Assembly: GCF_018881815.1 (NCBI RefSeq)
Contig: NZ_JACVPP010000001.1
Coordinates: 1,683,654 to 1,747,653, forward strand
Origin: Polynucleobacter sp. MWH-HuK1
Lineage (GTDB): Bacteria; Pseudomonadota; Gammaproteobacteria; Burkholderiales; Burkholderiaceae
Direction of reading: 5' to 3'
Length of the DNA stretch: 64,000 nucleotides
Both the position numbers and the translations under genes were made by a program. The notes beneath the pieces are model-generated. The model saw only the letters and a program-made list of their open reading frames with translations. It was not told the origin of the DNA and did no database searches. Numbering within the stretch: position 1 is the first letter of the stretch; every line of letters begins with the position of its first letter. Shown piece by piece: positions 19,703 to 28,711 of this stretch.

Positions 19703-20557
19703 ATGAGCATTCAATCAGTCGGTGTAATCGGTGCGGGCACCATGGGAAATGGTATTGCACAAGTGTGTGCAGTTGCCGGCTTAGATGTCGTCATGGTTGA
19801 TATTAATGAGGCCGCTGTTCAACGTGGCCTCGAACAAATCAGCAAAAGTCTAGATCGCCTAGTAAAAAAAGAAACCCTAACGGTTGAAGCAAAAGATGTA
19901 GCTCTCAAAAGAATTAAAGGCAGCACTTCTTATAACGACTTCAAAGGCTTGGGTTTAGTTATTGAAGCTGCTACTGAAAATCAAGCGATCAAAGAGAAAA
20001 TCTTGAAACAAGTAGATGAGATTGTGAGTAAAGAGACCATCATCGCCACCAACACCTCTTCTCTTTCCATCACCAAATTAGCAGCACTTGATTCTAATCC
20101 TGCGCGCTTTATTGGTATGCACTTTTTTAACCCGCCACCCTTGATGGCTCTGGTGGAGGTGATACGTGGCTTACAAACCAGTGACGCGACCCATGCTGCC
20201 ATTATTGAAATGGCTAAGCGCGTTGGCAAAGAGCCAATCACCGTTAAGAACTCCCCAGGCTTTGTAGTCAATCGTATTTTGCTGCCGATGATCAACGAGG
20301 CCTTCTTTGTTTTATCCGAAGGGCTTGCTAGTCCAGAAGATATTGATGCAGGCATGAAGTTAGGCTGCAATCAACCGATTGGCCCTCTGGCATTAGCTGA
20401 CCTTATTGGTTTAGATACCTGCTTAGCAGTGATGGAAGTCTATTTTGAAAACTTCAGCGACTCTAAATATCGCCCTTGCCCACTGCTTCGCGAAATGGTT
20501 GCGGCTGGGTATCTCGGTCGCAAGACAGGTCGCGGCGTATACACCTACGATAAATAA
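19703..20557 (+). CDS. 3-hydroxybutyryl-CoA dehydrogenase
   Basis: This 284-residue NAD(P)-dependent enzyme oxidises or forms 3-hydroxyacyl-CoA, linked to fatty-acid or polyhydroxybutyrate metabolism. The start MSIQSVGVIGAGTMGNGIAQV carries the Rossmann loop. The catalytic histidine lies in FIGMHFFNPPPLMALVEVI, and the substrate segment VKNSPGFVVNRI is conserved. It belongs to the short stand-alone HBDH/PaaH type without a hydratase domain. A phasin gene further along the window hints at polyhydroxyalkanoate storage in the same organism, but a direct link is only inferred. Confidence 0.92.
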   Translation: MSIQSVGVIGAGTMGNGIAQVCAVAGLDVVMVDINEAAVQRGLEQISKSLDRLVKKETLTVEAKDVALKRIKGSTSYNDFKGLGLVIEAATENQAIKEKILKQVDEIVSKETIIATNTSSLSITKLAALDSNPARFIGMHFFNPPPLMALVEVIRGLQTSDATHAAIIEMAKRVGKEPITVKNSPGFVVNRILLPMINEAFFVLSEGLASPEDIDAGMKLGCNQPIGPLALADLIGLDTCLAVMEVYFENFSDSKYRPCPLLREMVAAGYLGRKTGRGVYTYDK

Positions 20558-20591
20558 CTTTCTCCACACCTTTATAACGAAATTGTTCATT

Positions 20592-21071
20592 GTGAATCCG
20601 ATTCCACCTCTAGTACGCAAACTTGGCTATGCCGGTCTTATTCCATTTATTGGACTAGCTTTAATGGTGCAATTAGCACCCACACCAATGAACTACTTGA
20701 GCGCTGAATCCTTGGCTGGTTATGGGGCTGTAATCACTTCATTCATGGGAGCTATACATTGGGGTGCTAATTTGCATCTCTTGGGTAAAGCACCCGCTGG
20801 AGATCGCTGGGAGGACCGTAATGCCTGGATCTGGGGCGTTATTCCAGCACTAGTTGCTTGGGTGGCGCTGCATATCTATATACCTGTGGGCTTGCTCATT
20901 CTTGCCTCCACCTTGATTATTCAGCGCAATATTGATCAGAATACCTATCAATATTATTTTTCCAATGAAGCTACTCGTTCTGCTTTTATGACGATGCGTA
21001 ATCGCTTGACCTATGTTGCCGCCGCATGCCTAACCTGGGCATCTTTGGTGATTCTTTTTATTCAAGCATGA
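20592..21071 (+). CDS. DUF3429 family membrane protein
   Basis: This is a hydrophobic protein of about 159 residues with four or five membrane segments, recognisable by GAVITSFMGAIHWGANL, the DUF3429 hallmark, and IWGVIPALVAWVALHI. The start is taken as GTG at 20592 (VNPIPPLVRKLGYAG); a TTG three codons earlier is possible, and there is no ATG before residue 33 of this reading. Frame upstream of this overlaps the preceding gene and is not coding. Function of the family is unknown. Confidence 0.75.
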   Translation: MNPIPPLVRKLGYAGLIPFIGLALMVQLAPTPMNYLSAESLAGYGAVITSFMGAIHWGANLHLLGKAPAGDRWEDRNAWIWGVIPALVAWVALHIYIPVGLLILASTLIIQRNIDQNTYQYYFSNEATRSAFMTMRNRLTYVAAACLTWASLVILFIQA

Positions 21072-21075
21072 TGTA

Positions 21076-22389
21076 ATGAGCGGTCTTTTTGATAGCACTC
21101 CGCCCCCACCCTTAGCGGAAGCTCTGCGTCCAAAAACGATTGAAGAGGTCATTGGGCAAGCCCACTTATTAGCCAGCGGTAAACCCCTCAACTTAGCTTT
21201 TGCATCAGGTAAACCTCACTCGATGATTTTGTGGGGGCCTCCAGGCGTTGGTAAGACAACGCTGGCACGTCTCTCGGCAAAAGCATTTGATCGTGAGTTC
21301 ATTGCTATCTCTGCCGTATTAGCTGGTGTCAAAGAAATCCGTGAGGCTATTGAGCAAGCCCAACAGAACATGGCTCAATACGGCAAACAAACGATCTTGT
21401 TTGTGGATGAGATCCACCGTTTTAATAAAAGCCAGCAAGACGCCCTACTTCCCCACGTGGAATCAGGCCTCTTTACCTTTATTGGCGCTACTACCGAGAA
21501 CCCCTCTTTTGAGGTGAACTCAGCCCTCCTATCGCGAGCTCAGGTGTACGTATTAAAGTCACTCACTCCAGAGGAGTTGAGATTGCTTTTTGATCGTGCG
21601 CGCCAACATGCAATGCCTGATGTGCAATTTGAGTCTGCTGCTATTGATACTCTCATCTCTAATGCTGATGGCGATGCAAGGCGCTTACTCAATCTGGTTG
21701 AACAAGTGCGCAATGCAGCACTCACACCGAATGCTGTACTCAAGACTGTCAATCAACAATTTATCGAAAACGCTTTAAGTGCTCAAGCACGACGCTTTGA
21801 TAAAGGTGGCGATCACTTCTATGATCAAATCTCTGCCCTGCATAAATCTGTGCGTGGATCGAATCCTGATGCTGCCTTATATTGGTTTTGTCGCATGCTT
21901 GATGGTGGCGCAGATCCCCGATATCTAGCGCGTCGTATTATCCGCATGGCATGGGAAGATATTGGCTTAGCCGATCCAAGAGCAATGCAATTAGCCAATG
22001 ATGCTGCGCAAACCTTTGAAAGACTGGGCTCACCTGAAGGCGAGCTGGCACTTGGACAAGCAGTGGTTTACCTCGCCGTTGCCTCCAAGAGCAATGCTAG
22101 CTACAACGCCTTTAATGCCGCTCGTGCATTTGTGGCGCAAGACCAATCTAGGGCCGTGCCAAATCATTTACGCAATGCCCCAACGAAGTTAATGAAAGAA
22201 CTCGGTCATGGCAAAGAGTATCGCTATGCCCACGATGAACCGCATGGCTATGCTGCTGGTGAATCCTACTTACCCGAAGGTATGAAAGAGCCGCACTGGT
22301 ATGAGCCTGTTGAACGCGGCCTGGAATCTCAGATTAAAGAAAAATTGGCTTTCTTAAAAAAGCTCGATGAAGAGTATAAGAAGAAGTAA
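21076..22389 (+). CDS. rarA: Replication-associated recombination protein A (AAA+ ATPase)
   Basis: RarA/MgsA acts at stalled replication forks together with SSB and RecA. The product has 437 residues. Walker A is [14 protein letters not shown], Walker B is [20 protein letters not shown], and sensor 1 is [20 protein letters not shown]. The C-terminal tetramerisation part has [15 protein letters not shown] and [14 protein letters not shown]. It begins five bases after the DUF3429 stop. In many proteobacteria it follows lolA; that neighbour is missing here. Confidence 0.95.
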   Translation: MSGLFDSTPPPPLAEALRPKTIEEVIGQAHLLASGKPLNLAFASGKPHSMILWGPPGVGKTTLARLSAKAFDREFIAISAVLAGVKEIREAIEQAQQNMAQYGKQTILFVDEIHRFNKSQQDALLPHVESGLFTFIGATTENPSFEVNSALLSRAQVYVLKSLTPEELRLLFDRARQHAMPDVQFESAAIDTLISNADGDARRLLNLVEQVRNAALTPNAVLKTVNQQFIENALSAQARRFDKGGDHFYDQISALHKSVRGSNPDAALYWFCRMLDGGADPRYLARRIIRMAWEDIGLADPRAMQLANDAAQTFERLGSPEGELALGQAVVYLAVASKSNASYNAFNAARAFVAQDQSRAVPNHLRNAPTKLMKELGHGKEYRYAHDEPHGYAAGESYLPEGMKEPHWYEPVERGLESQIKEKLAFLKKLDEEYKKK

Positions 22390-22395
22390 GGTGAT

Positions 22396-23022
22396 ATGAG
22401 CACAAAAACTCCAGCTACCTTTTATTACGACATTGTCTCGCCATTTGCCTATCTTTACGTCAAGCAAAGGCAACGTCTTGAGGGCAAACTAGATATCAAG
22501 CCAGTTCCGGTTCTCTTAGGGGGTCTTCTACGCGCAGCTGAGAATAAAGGTCCAGGTGAGGTAGCAGCTAAACGTCCTCATACCTATCAATTCTGTATCT
22601 GGCAAGCTGAGAAGCTTGGTATTCCTTTCCGCTTTCCTGAGCACCATCCATTTATGACAGTTGCAGCACAACGTCTTTTAGTAGAACAGAATGCTGACTG
22701 GGAAATGGTTGAGCGGGCCTTTGAATATGTCTGGGTAGAAGGCAGAGATCCCAATTTATCTTGGCCAGAATTTTGTACATACTTAGGTTTATCTGCTGAC
22801 ATCCCCAAACCTGAAAACCCAGAGGTAAAAGCAAAGTTGATTGCCAATACCAACCAGGCCAAAGCCGATGGTGCTTTTGGCGTGCCCGCCCTGATAGTCA
22901 ATCAACAGTGCTTTTGGGGAGTAGATACGATCGATTGGGCATTGGATTACCTTACCCGGCCTGGCATGTTTGAAGAGGCTTCTTATGCCTATGCCGGAAA
23001 TGTGCCAAATGGTCTGAGCTGA
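22396..23022 (+). CDS. DsbA-family / 2-hydroxychromene-2-carboxylate isomerase-like protein
   Basis: The 208-residue protein has the thioredoxin-like DsbA fold of the HCCA isomerase/kappa-GST group: FYYDIVSPFAYLYVKQ at the N terminus in place of a CxxC, an alpha-helical insert, and GAFGVPALIVNQQCFWGVD carrying the cis-proline. HCCA isomerases use glutathione in aromatic degradation, but many genomic members have unknown substrates. No naphthalene or other aromatic genes lie nearby, so only the family is assigned. It starts six bases after rarA. Confidence 0.8.
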   Translation: MSTKTPATFYYDIVSPFAYLYVKQRQRLEGKLDIKPVPVLLGGLLRAAENKGPGEVAAKRPHTYQFCIWQAEKLGIPFRFPEHHPFMTVAAQRLLVEQNADWEMVERAFEYVWVEGRDPNLSWPEFCTYLGLSADIPKPENPEVKAKLIANTNQAKADGAFGVPALIVNQQCFWGVDTIDWALDYLTRPGMFEEASYAYAGNVPNGLS

Positions 23023-23079
23023 CAAGTAATGAGCAATACAATCAATTCAAGTCACTTTCATATTATTTAAGGAACTCAT

Positions 23080-23655
23080 ATGCGCAAGCTACTCGCCGCC
23101 CTCGCTATCACCCTTTCTTGCTTTGCCAGCCAAGCGGCATTTGCAGGACCAAAGGTGGAATTTAAGACAACTATGGGTAATTTCGTAGTGGAATTGGATG
23201 ACGTTAAAGCACCTAAGACCACTGCTAACTTTTTAAACTACGTCAAGAGCGGTTTTTATAACGGCACCATCTTTCATCGTGTGATTGATGGCTTCATGAT
23301 TCAGGGTGGTGGCTTTACTGCAGATCTAAATCAAAAGCCAACCAATGCTCCCGTAGTTTCTGAGGCGCAAAACGGTCTAAAAAATAATGCCTACACGATT
23401 GCCATGGCTCGCACTTCTGATCCTGATTCTGCAACTGCACAGTTTTTTATTAACGTTAAAGATAATGCGGGTTTGGATTATCCAAATGCGATGGGCAATG
23501 GCTATACCGTTTTCGGCAAAGTGATTTCCGGAACAGAAACAATTGATGCCATTCGTAAGATCCCGACCATGGTTGCCCCAGCACCACGCATGGGCAGAAT
23601 GGCCGATGTTCCGACCAAGACTGTCACTATCGAATCAGCCACGATTCTGAAGTAA
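23080..23655 (+). CDS. Periplasmic peptidyl-prolyl cis-trans isomerase (cyclophilin)
   Basis: The product has 191 residues with a signal peptide (MRKLLAALAITLSCFASQAAFA) and a complete cyclophilin domain. Catalytic and binding residues are visible in GTIFHRVIDGFMIQGGG and MARTSDPDSATAQFFINV, with TVFGKVI near the end. It matches the short bacterial PpiA type that helps fold exported proteins in the periplasm. The preceding gap of 57 bases has an AAGGAACT ribosome site. Confidence 0.93.
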   Translation: MRKLLAALAITLSCFASQAAFAGPKVEFKTTMGNFVVELDDVKAPKTTANFLNYVKSGFYNGTIFHRVIDGFMIQGGGFTADLNQKPTNAPVVSEAQNGLKNNAYTIAMARTSDPDSATAQFFINVKDNAGLDYPNAMGNGYTVFGKVISGTETIDAIRKIPTMVAPAPRMGRMADVPTKTVTIESATILK

Positions 23656-23679
23656 TAAGACTTTATTAGGTTAGCCGCG

Positions 23680-25506
23680 ATGATTTTGCTCGATGATGCG
23701 CAAAGTACCGCGGCCTCACCTACCAGTCGCCTCTATGAAAATGCGCTCCATTACTGGCGCGTTCTGCCCAGTGGTGACAACGCAATAGATTTATCTGCCA
23801 CCCAGAAATGTCTTTCCGAGATCTCAGAATCTCTTACTAGAGGTGAATATGTTGTAGCTGCTTTTGCCTATGAATTAGGTAGGCAAATACACAAACTACC
23901 CCAGAGACCATCCTTACCTAATGAACCACATCCATTAATAGAGGCATGGGCTTTCTCAAGCTTTAAAAAACTTTCTAAACAAGATGTTGATAGCTGCATC
24001 TCAGAAAAGCTTACCTTGCTTGAGAGCTCTCAACGTTGTGCAGGTGTAATGGATGTTCAAGAATCGATATCCGAGGATCGCTTTACTGCAGATATCGACA
24101 CCATTCAAGAATACATTCGTAGCGGTGATAGCTACCAAATTAATCACACCTATCGCATCAAGGGTGAGACCTATGGAGCCCCTTTAGCTTTATATAGTCG
24201 CCTACGGGATAGGCAACCCGGTAGATTTGGGGCGTACATAGAACATGATGGGAGCTTTCTGTTATCTCAGTCCCCAGAACTATTTATTGCGCGTGATGGC
24301 GATACTTTAAAAGCCATGCCCATGAAAGGCACTGCCAGTGCTTTATCCGCGGTTGCCAGGGCTTTATCTGATGACCCCAAGAATCAAGCAGAGAACGTCA
24401 TGATTGTTGACTTACTGCGCAATGATCTGAGTCGCATCTCTTTGCCGGGATCAGTCACGGTACCCAATCTTTTCGAAGTGGCAAGACATGGTGATGTTTT
24501 GCAGATGACTTCTACAGTGCAAGGCCAGATAAAACCTAATGTTAGTCTCTTTGATATTTTCAAGGCCGTTTTTCCATGTGGCTCTGTTACTGGCGCCCCA
24601 AAGAAACGCAGCATGGAGATTATTCAAGAGCTTGAACCCGAGGATCGTGGCTACTACTGCGGTGCCTTAGGATGGCTTGATCCCAACGGCAACTTTGCCT
24701 TTAGCGTACCTATTCGTACAGTTGAAATTGCCACAGATAATCAATCCCATACCTCTACATTCACTTTAGGTGTCGGCGCAGGCATTACGAATGACTCCGA
24801 TGTCAAACAAGAGTGGCAAGAATGTCACATCAAATCCGCCTTTCTGATGGATCTTCCAAGCTCTAGCGGCTTATTCGAAACGATTGCGGTGATACATGGA
24901 GAGCCCCAGAGACTCCAATCACATATACAGCGTATGCGTGCCTCAGCTTTAGCTTTAAGAATTTCCTTTGATAGTGAGATTGCAGAAAAGTTGATTGTGG
25001 ATGCTTGTGCATCATTTGATAAAAACTTGTCGCATCGATTAAGACTAGATCTCGCATCCAATGGAGCTCTTTCAGTTTCAAGCGCCGTCATTCATCAGAC
25101 AAATGAGCCCGTCAAAATATTCTGGGCTAGAGACATTCTGTCTGGCGATGTAACGATGCATTCAGGGGATGCGCTTCTGCGACACAAAGTTAGCGAGCGA
25201 GCTCTTTATGATCGTGCATGGCAAGAAGCCACTAAGCTGGGTGGTTTTGATGCCCTCTTTTGCAATGAACAAGGCTTTGTGACAGAGGGTGGCAGGACTA
25301 GCATTTTTGTTAAACCTCCAGGTAGTCCTGAATGGCTTACGCCACCCGTCTCAGCAGGTCTTCTGCCCGGCGTCATGCGTGCAGCCCTGCTTGCTGATCC
25401 AAAAATGAATGCCCGTGAAGCCAACCTGACTATTAAAGATGTTTCAATGGCAGATGAGATTATCCTTAGCAATGCCCTTCGTGGGGCTATCAAAGCCCAT
25501 TTTTAG
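23680..25506 (+). CDS. pabBC: Fused aminodeoxychorismate synthase I / aminodeoxychorismate lyase
   Basis: This 608-residue protein joins two steps of p-aminobenzoate (folate) synthesis. Residues about 1-390 are PabB: the chorismate-binding core shows SGDSYQINHTYR, MPMKGTAS, IVDLLRNDLSRI and GSVTGAPKKRSMEI. From about 395 (SSGLFETIAVIHGE) to the end lies a PabC-type PLP lyase, with the Schiff-base lysine probably in RHKVSERALYD, then EGGRTSIFV and LLPGVMR. Such fusions are known in several proteobacteria. A separate PabA glutaminase must be encoded elsewhere. A NUDIX gene follows nine bases later. Confidence 0.92.
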   Translation: MILLDDAQSTAASPTSRLYENALHYWRVLPSGDNAIDLSATQKCLSEISESLTRGEYVVAAFAYELGRQIHKLPQRPSLPNEPHPLIEAWAFSSFKKLSKQDVDSCISEKLTLLESSQRCAGVMDVQESISEDRFTADIDTIQEYIRSGDSYQINHTYRIKGETYGAPLALYSRLRDRQPGRFGAYIEHDGSFLLSQSPELFIARDGDTLKAMPMKGTASALSAVARALSDDPKNQAENVMIVDLLRNDLSRISLPGSVTVPNLFEVARHGDVLQMTSTVQGQIKPNVSLFDIFKAVFPCGSVTGAPKKRSMEIIQELEPEDRGYYCGALGWLDPNGNFAFSVPIRTVEIATDNQSHTSTFTLGVGAGITNDSDVKQEWQECHIKSAFLMDLPSSSGLFETIAVIHGEPQRLQSHIQRMRASALALRISFDSEIAEKLIVDACASFDKNLSHRLRLDLASNGALSVSSAVIHQTNEPVKIFWARDILSGDVTMHSGDALLRHKVSERALYDRAWQEATKLGGFDALFCNEQGFVTEGGRTSIFVKPPGSPEWLTPPVSAGLLPGVMRAALLADPKMNAREANLTIKDVSMADEIILSNALRGAIKAHF

Positions 25507-25515
25507 AAAGTCAGT

Positions 25516-26076
25516 ATGAAGTATTGTCCTAACTGCGCCGCTGTATTGACGATCAAAATTCCAGCAGATGATTCTCGTGAGCGCCATGTATGCGAAGCTT
25601 GTGGCAGCATTCATTATCAGAACCCTCGCAATGTGGTAGGCAGTATTCCTGTGTACGGCCAGCAAGTACTCTTATGCCGCAGAGCGATTGAGCCTCGTCA
25701 TGGATATTGGACGCTTCCCGCAGGATTTATGGAGTTAGGTGAAAGTACAAGTCATGGCGCTGCTCGCGAGACACTCGAGGAAGCTGGTGCCACAGTCAAC
25801 ATCGGGCCACTGTACTCATTACTCAACGTGCCACATGCCGAGCAAGTGCATCTATTTTATTTAGCGACGATGAATACGCCGGAGTTCTCCGCTGGTGAAG
25901 AAAGTCTTGAAGTTGCACTTTTTAATGAGGCCGACATTCCTTGGAATGATTTAGCCTTTCCCACAGTGAAGCAAACCTTGGAATGGTTTTTTGCTGATCG
26001 TGCTGCAGGCAACTTAGAAACTGGCAAAGAGTTTCATGTGCGCAGTCGCGACATCTTGTCATCCGAAAGAATTTAA
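25516..26076 (+). CDS. NUDIX hydrolase with N-terminal zinc ribbon
   Basis: The 186-residue protein starts with a Cys4 zinc ribbon (YCPNCA and HVCEACGSIHYQNPRN), as in NudC-type and related NUDIX proteins. A NUDIX box follows: GFMELGESTSHGAARETLEE then AGA fits the Gx5Ex7REUxEExGU pattern. The enzyme would hydrolyse a nucleoside diphosphate linked to another group. The zinc ribbon plus short C-terminal part is typical of the ADP-ribose/NADH group, but the substrate is not determined. It sits between pabBC and aat with short gaps. Confidence 0.9.
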   Translation: MKYCPNCAAVLTIKIPADDSRERHVCEACGSIHYQNPRNVVGSIPVYGQQVLLCRRAIEPRHGYWTLPAGFMELGESTSHGAARETLEEAGATVNIGPLYSLLNVPHAEQVHLFYLATMNTPEFSAGEESLEVALFNEADIPWNDLAFPTVKQTLEWFFADRAAGNLETGKEFHVRSRDILSSERI

Positions 26077-26084
26077 AGAGTCTT

Positions 26085-26822
26085 ATGGGTCAGATTGCCT
26101 GGCTAGGGCCTCATGACCCTTTCCCCAATCCTCTGCTAGAAGCCGATCCAGATCCTAGCGTTCCTGGGTTGATTGCAGTAAGCGAACAAATATATCCAGG
26201 GCAACTCGCGCGCGCTTATCAACAAGGCATCTTTCCCTGGTACTCCGATAACCAGCCAGTACTCTGGTGGTCACCAGACCCCAGAATGGTTTTAAGGCCA
26301 AGCAACTTCAAATGCAGTGCTTCCTTGCGAAAAATTATTCGCCTCTTTTGTCAAAATTCTCAATCTCAAATAGAAGTAGATAGAGATTTTGGTGCCGTTA
26401 TCCGCTCTTGCGCTACAAGCGCTCGTAAAGATCAAGATGGCACTTGGATTACCCATGAAATTATGGATGCCTACACAGCATTACATGAGCAAGGCAATGC
26501 TCACAGCATTGCTGTAATTGAAGATGGCCAGCTGATGGGTGGGCTTTATTGCGTTTCTTTTGGAGGCATGGTTTTTGGGGAGTCCATGTTCAGCCGCAAG
26601 ACCAATACGTCCAAAATCGCTCTAGCCGCCCTCAGCACCTGGTGTCTGACCAATAAGGTACACATGATTGACTGCCAGCAAGAGACGGCTCACTTGCTTT
26701 CTTTGGGCGCTGCACCCATACCGCGTAAAGACTTTTTAGAGCAACTGCAAGTTTCTTTAAATCAAACTAAGATTGATAAATCTTGGACATTTGATAAAAA
26801 AATCTTACATCACTGGCTATGA
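26085..26822 (+). CDS. aat: Leucyl/phenylalanyl-tRNA--protein transferase
   Basis: Aat attaches Leu or Phe to proteins with N-terminal Lys or Arg, marking them for ClpS/ClpAP degradation. The product has 245 residues. Family segments are [24 protein letters not shown] (cited here by its ends QGIFPWY and SPDPRMVL), [18 protein letters not shown] and [19 protein letters not shown]. The stop overlaps the next start by four bases (ATGA), coupling it to the bpt gene. Confidence 0.95.
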   Translation: MGQIAWLGPHDPFPNPLLEADPDPSVPGLIAVSEQIYPGQLARAYQQGIFPWYSDNQPVLWWSPDPRMVLRPSNFKCSASLRKIIRLFCQNSQSQIEVDRDFGAVIRSCATSARKDQDGTWITHEIMDAYTALHEQGNAHSIAVIEDGQLMGGLYCVSFGGMVFGESMFSRKTNTSKIALAALSTWCLTNKVHMIDCQQETAHLLSLGAAPIPRKDFLEQLQVSLNQTKIDKSWTFDKKILHHWL

Positions 26823-27565
26823 CCCAGCTCAAAGAACTTCCTCTAACCACCCTGCAGTTTTATGCAACCGCTCCATATGCTTGTAGCTATCTTCCGAATA
26901 AGACTGCTCGCTCTCAAGTGGCCACTCCATCGCATTTGATTCATGCGGATCTCTACAGTGATTTATTACATGCTGGGTTTAGACGTAGCGGTTTGTATAC
27001 CTACCGACCGTATTGCGATGAATGCAAAGCCTGCATTGCAACACGCATCTTAGTAAATCAATTCACACCTTCCCGAAGTCAGCGCCGGGCCCAGAAAAAG
27101 CATGCCGGTCTTGAAACATCAGTATTAAATCTTGGCTACCAAGAAGAGCATTACGAACTCTATCAACGCTATCAACATGAGCGACATGAAGGTGGAGATA
27201 TGGATAGCGCCGATCAAGATCAGTACATGCAATTTTTATTGCAAAGTCGAGTGAACTCGCGAATTGTTGAATTTCGGGATGGTCCTCACGATCCGCATCC
27301 AGGTCGATTACGCATGGTCAGCATGATTGATATCTTGGAGCAAGGCATCTCCTCCGTTTATACCTTCTACGACACCTCAAGCCATGCAGCTAGCTATGGC
27401 AGCTACAGCATTTTGTGGCAGATCGAGCAAGCGCGGATCTTGGGCTTGCCTTACCTCTATCTTGGCTACTACATCAAAGAAAGCAACAAGATGTCGTACA
27501 AGATTAACTATCAGCCCATGGAAGGGTTGATCGACGATCATTGGCAACCGTTGTCTGAGTCATAA
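26819..27565 (+). CDS. bpt: Aspartate/glutamate leucyltransferase (Bpt, ATE1-like)
   Basis: Bpt transfers Leu to proteins with N-terminal Asp or Glu, the second arm of the bacterial N-degron route. The product has 248 residues. The ATE N-terminal cysteine region ([28 protein letters not shown]) and the C-terminal catalytic region ([27 protein letters not shown]) are clear. The order aat-bpt with a four-base overlap is common in proteobacteria and supports a joint role. Eukaryote-like arginyl transfer is less likely in bacteria. Confidence 0.93.
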   Translation: MTQLKELPLTTLQFYATAPYACSYLPNKTARSQVATPSHLIHADLYSDLLHAGFRRSGLYTYRPYCDECKACIATRILVNQFTPSRSQRRAQKKHAGLETSVLNLGYQEEHYELYQRYQHERHEGGDMDSADQDQYMQFLLQSRVNSRIVEFRDGPHDPHPGRLRMVSMIDILEQGISSVYTFYDTSSHAASYGSYSILWQIEQARILGLPYLYLGYYIKESNKMSYKINYQPMEGLIDDHWQPLSES

Positions 27566-27568
27566 TAT
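27541..27568 (+). promoter_or_regulatory. Candidate pyrD promoter giving a leaderless mRNA
   Basis: TTGGCA (27541-27546) and TAATAT (27563-27568) are 16 bases apart. Transcription would start about seven bases after the -10 box, at or within a base or two of the pyrD ATG (27575). No ribosome-binding site is visible before that ATG. The boxes lie inside the end of bpt. Confidence 0.4.
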
Positions 27569-27574
27569 CTACCC

Positions 27575-28609
27575 ATGATCGATCGCTACTCCCTTCTGCG
27601 CCCTTGGCTCTTTTGCATAGACCCTGAAAAAGCCCATAACCTCACTCTGAGCAATATGGATCGCGCGCAGCGCTGGGGAATGTTAGAGCGTTTAGTAACT
27701 AAGCCGATTAATGATCCACAAATGCTTTGCGGAATCGAGTTTCCGAATCCGGTTGGTCTGGCTGCTGGATTGGATAAAGATGGCAAACACATTGATGCAT
27801 TAGCCGCATTGGGGTTTGGATTTTTAGAAATTGGCACGGTAACGCCACGCCCACAGCCTGGCAATCCAAAACCTCGCATGTTTCGCCTTCCTGAAGCGCA
27901 GGCCATCATCAATCGCATGGGCTTTAATAATGATGGTGTTGATGCCTGCGTAACCAGAGTGCGTCGCTCAAAGTTTTGGAAAAACGGTGGTGTTCTAGGC
28001 ATGAACATTGGTAAAAATGCCAGCACGCCAATCGAAGAGGCTTCTCGTGATTACGTATTAGCCATGGAAGCTGTATACGAAATCGCTACTTACATTACCG
28101 TCAATATCTCTTCTCCAAACACTCAAAATCTACGCGCTCTCCAAGGCGAAGAAATGCTCCGTGAATTATTGGGTAGCCTTGATGAAGCCAGAAAGCGTTT
28201 ATGCGATCGTCATGGCGTACGCAAACCACTCTTCCTGAAGATTGCGCCGGACTTAGATCCTGGCGATATCAATCTGATTGCCGATCTACTACTCGAGTTT
28301 GGTATTGATGCAGTCATTGCCACCAATACAACCATCTCCCGAGATGCAGTTAAAGGAATGGAATTTGGCGAAGAAGCCGGTGGTCTATCTGGTGCACCCG
28401 TTCGCAATGCCTCCAATATCGTCATCAAAGCTTTGAAAGCTAGACTTGGCAATCAACTACCGATCATTGGCGTTGGCGGCATCATGTCTGGTGCTGATGC
28501 CAGAGAAAAAATCATGGCAGGCGCCAGCCTAGTCCAACTCTACAGCGGCTTAATCTATCGCGGCCCAGACTTGGTCAACGAGTGCGCCACTGCTCTGCGA
28601 CAACCCTAA
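27575..28609 (+). CDS. pyrD: Dihydroorotate dehydrogenase (quinone), class 2
   Basis: PyrD oxidises dihydroorotate to orotate in pyrimidine synthesis, passing electrons to the quinone pool at the inner membrane. The product has 344 residues, including the amphipathic N-terminal extension ([17 protein letters not shown]) that defines class 2. The FMN-binding and catalytic motifs are [49 protein letters not shown] with the catalytic serine, and [16 protein letters not shown] terminator follows it. Confidence 0.96.
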   Translation: MIDRYSLLRPWLFCIDPEKAHNLTLSNMDRAQRWGMLERLVTKPINDPQMLCGIEFPNPVGLAAGLDKDGKHIDALAALGFGFLEIGTVTPRPQPGNPKPRMFRLPEAQAIINRMGFNNDGVDACVTRVRRSKFWKNGGVLGMNIGKNASTPIEEASRDYVLAMEAVYEIATYITVNISSPNTQNLRALQGEEMLRELLGSLDEARKRLCDRHGVRKPLFLKIAPDLDPGDINLIADLLLEFGIDAVIATNTTISRDAVKGMEFGEEAGGLSGAPVRNASNIVIKALKARLGNQLPIIGVGGIMSGADAREKIMAGASLVQLYSGLIYRGPDLVNECATALRQP

Positions 28610-28624
28610 AACGCGTTTAAATCA

Positions 28625-28644
28625 CCCCTATTAAGGGGCTTTTT
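28625..28644 (+). terminator. Intrinsic terminator after pyrD
   Basis: CCCCTATTAAGGGG forms a short GC stem followed by CTTTTT, 16 bases after the pyrD stop. Confidence 0.7.
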
Positions 28645-28681
28645 ATTACTTGCCCAATAAAATGGCATTTCACAATATGCA

Positions 28682-28704
28682 ATTTCATCTGAAATCGCTA
28701 CAAT
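28682..28704 (+). promoter_or_regulatory. -10 box and inverted repeat before the IclR gene
   Basis: TACAAT (28699-28704) is a good -10 box with no clear -35. Immediately upstream, ATTTCA-TC-TGAAAT (28682-28695) is a perfect six-base inverted repeat in the place where an autorepressor could bind. Transcription would begin near 28711, one base before the ATG at 28712. Confidence 0.4.
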
Positions 28705-28711
28705 AAGCCCT

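Noticed and set aside
20445..20591. Longer N terminus for the DUF3429 protein starting at 20445
   Set aside because: It would run through the conserved C terminus of the 3-hydroxybutyryl-CoA dehydrogenase gene in another frame.
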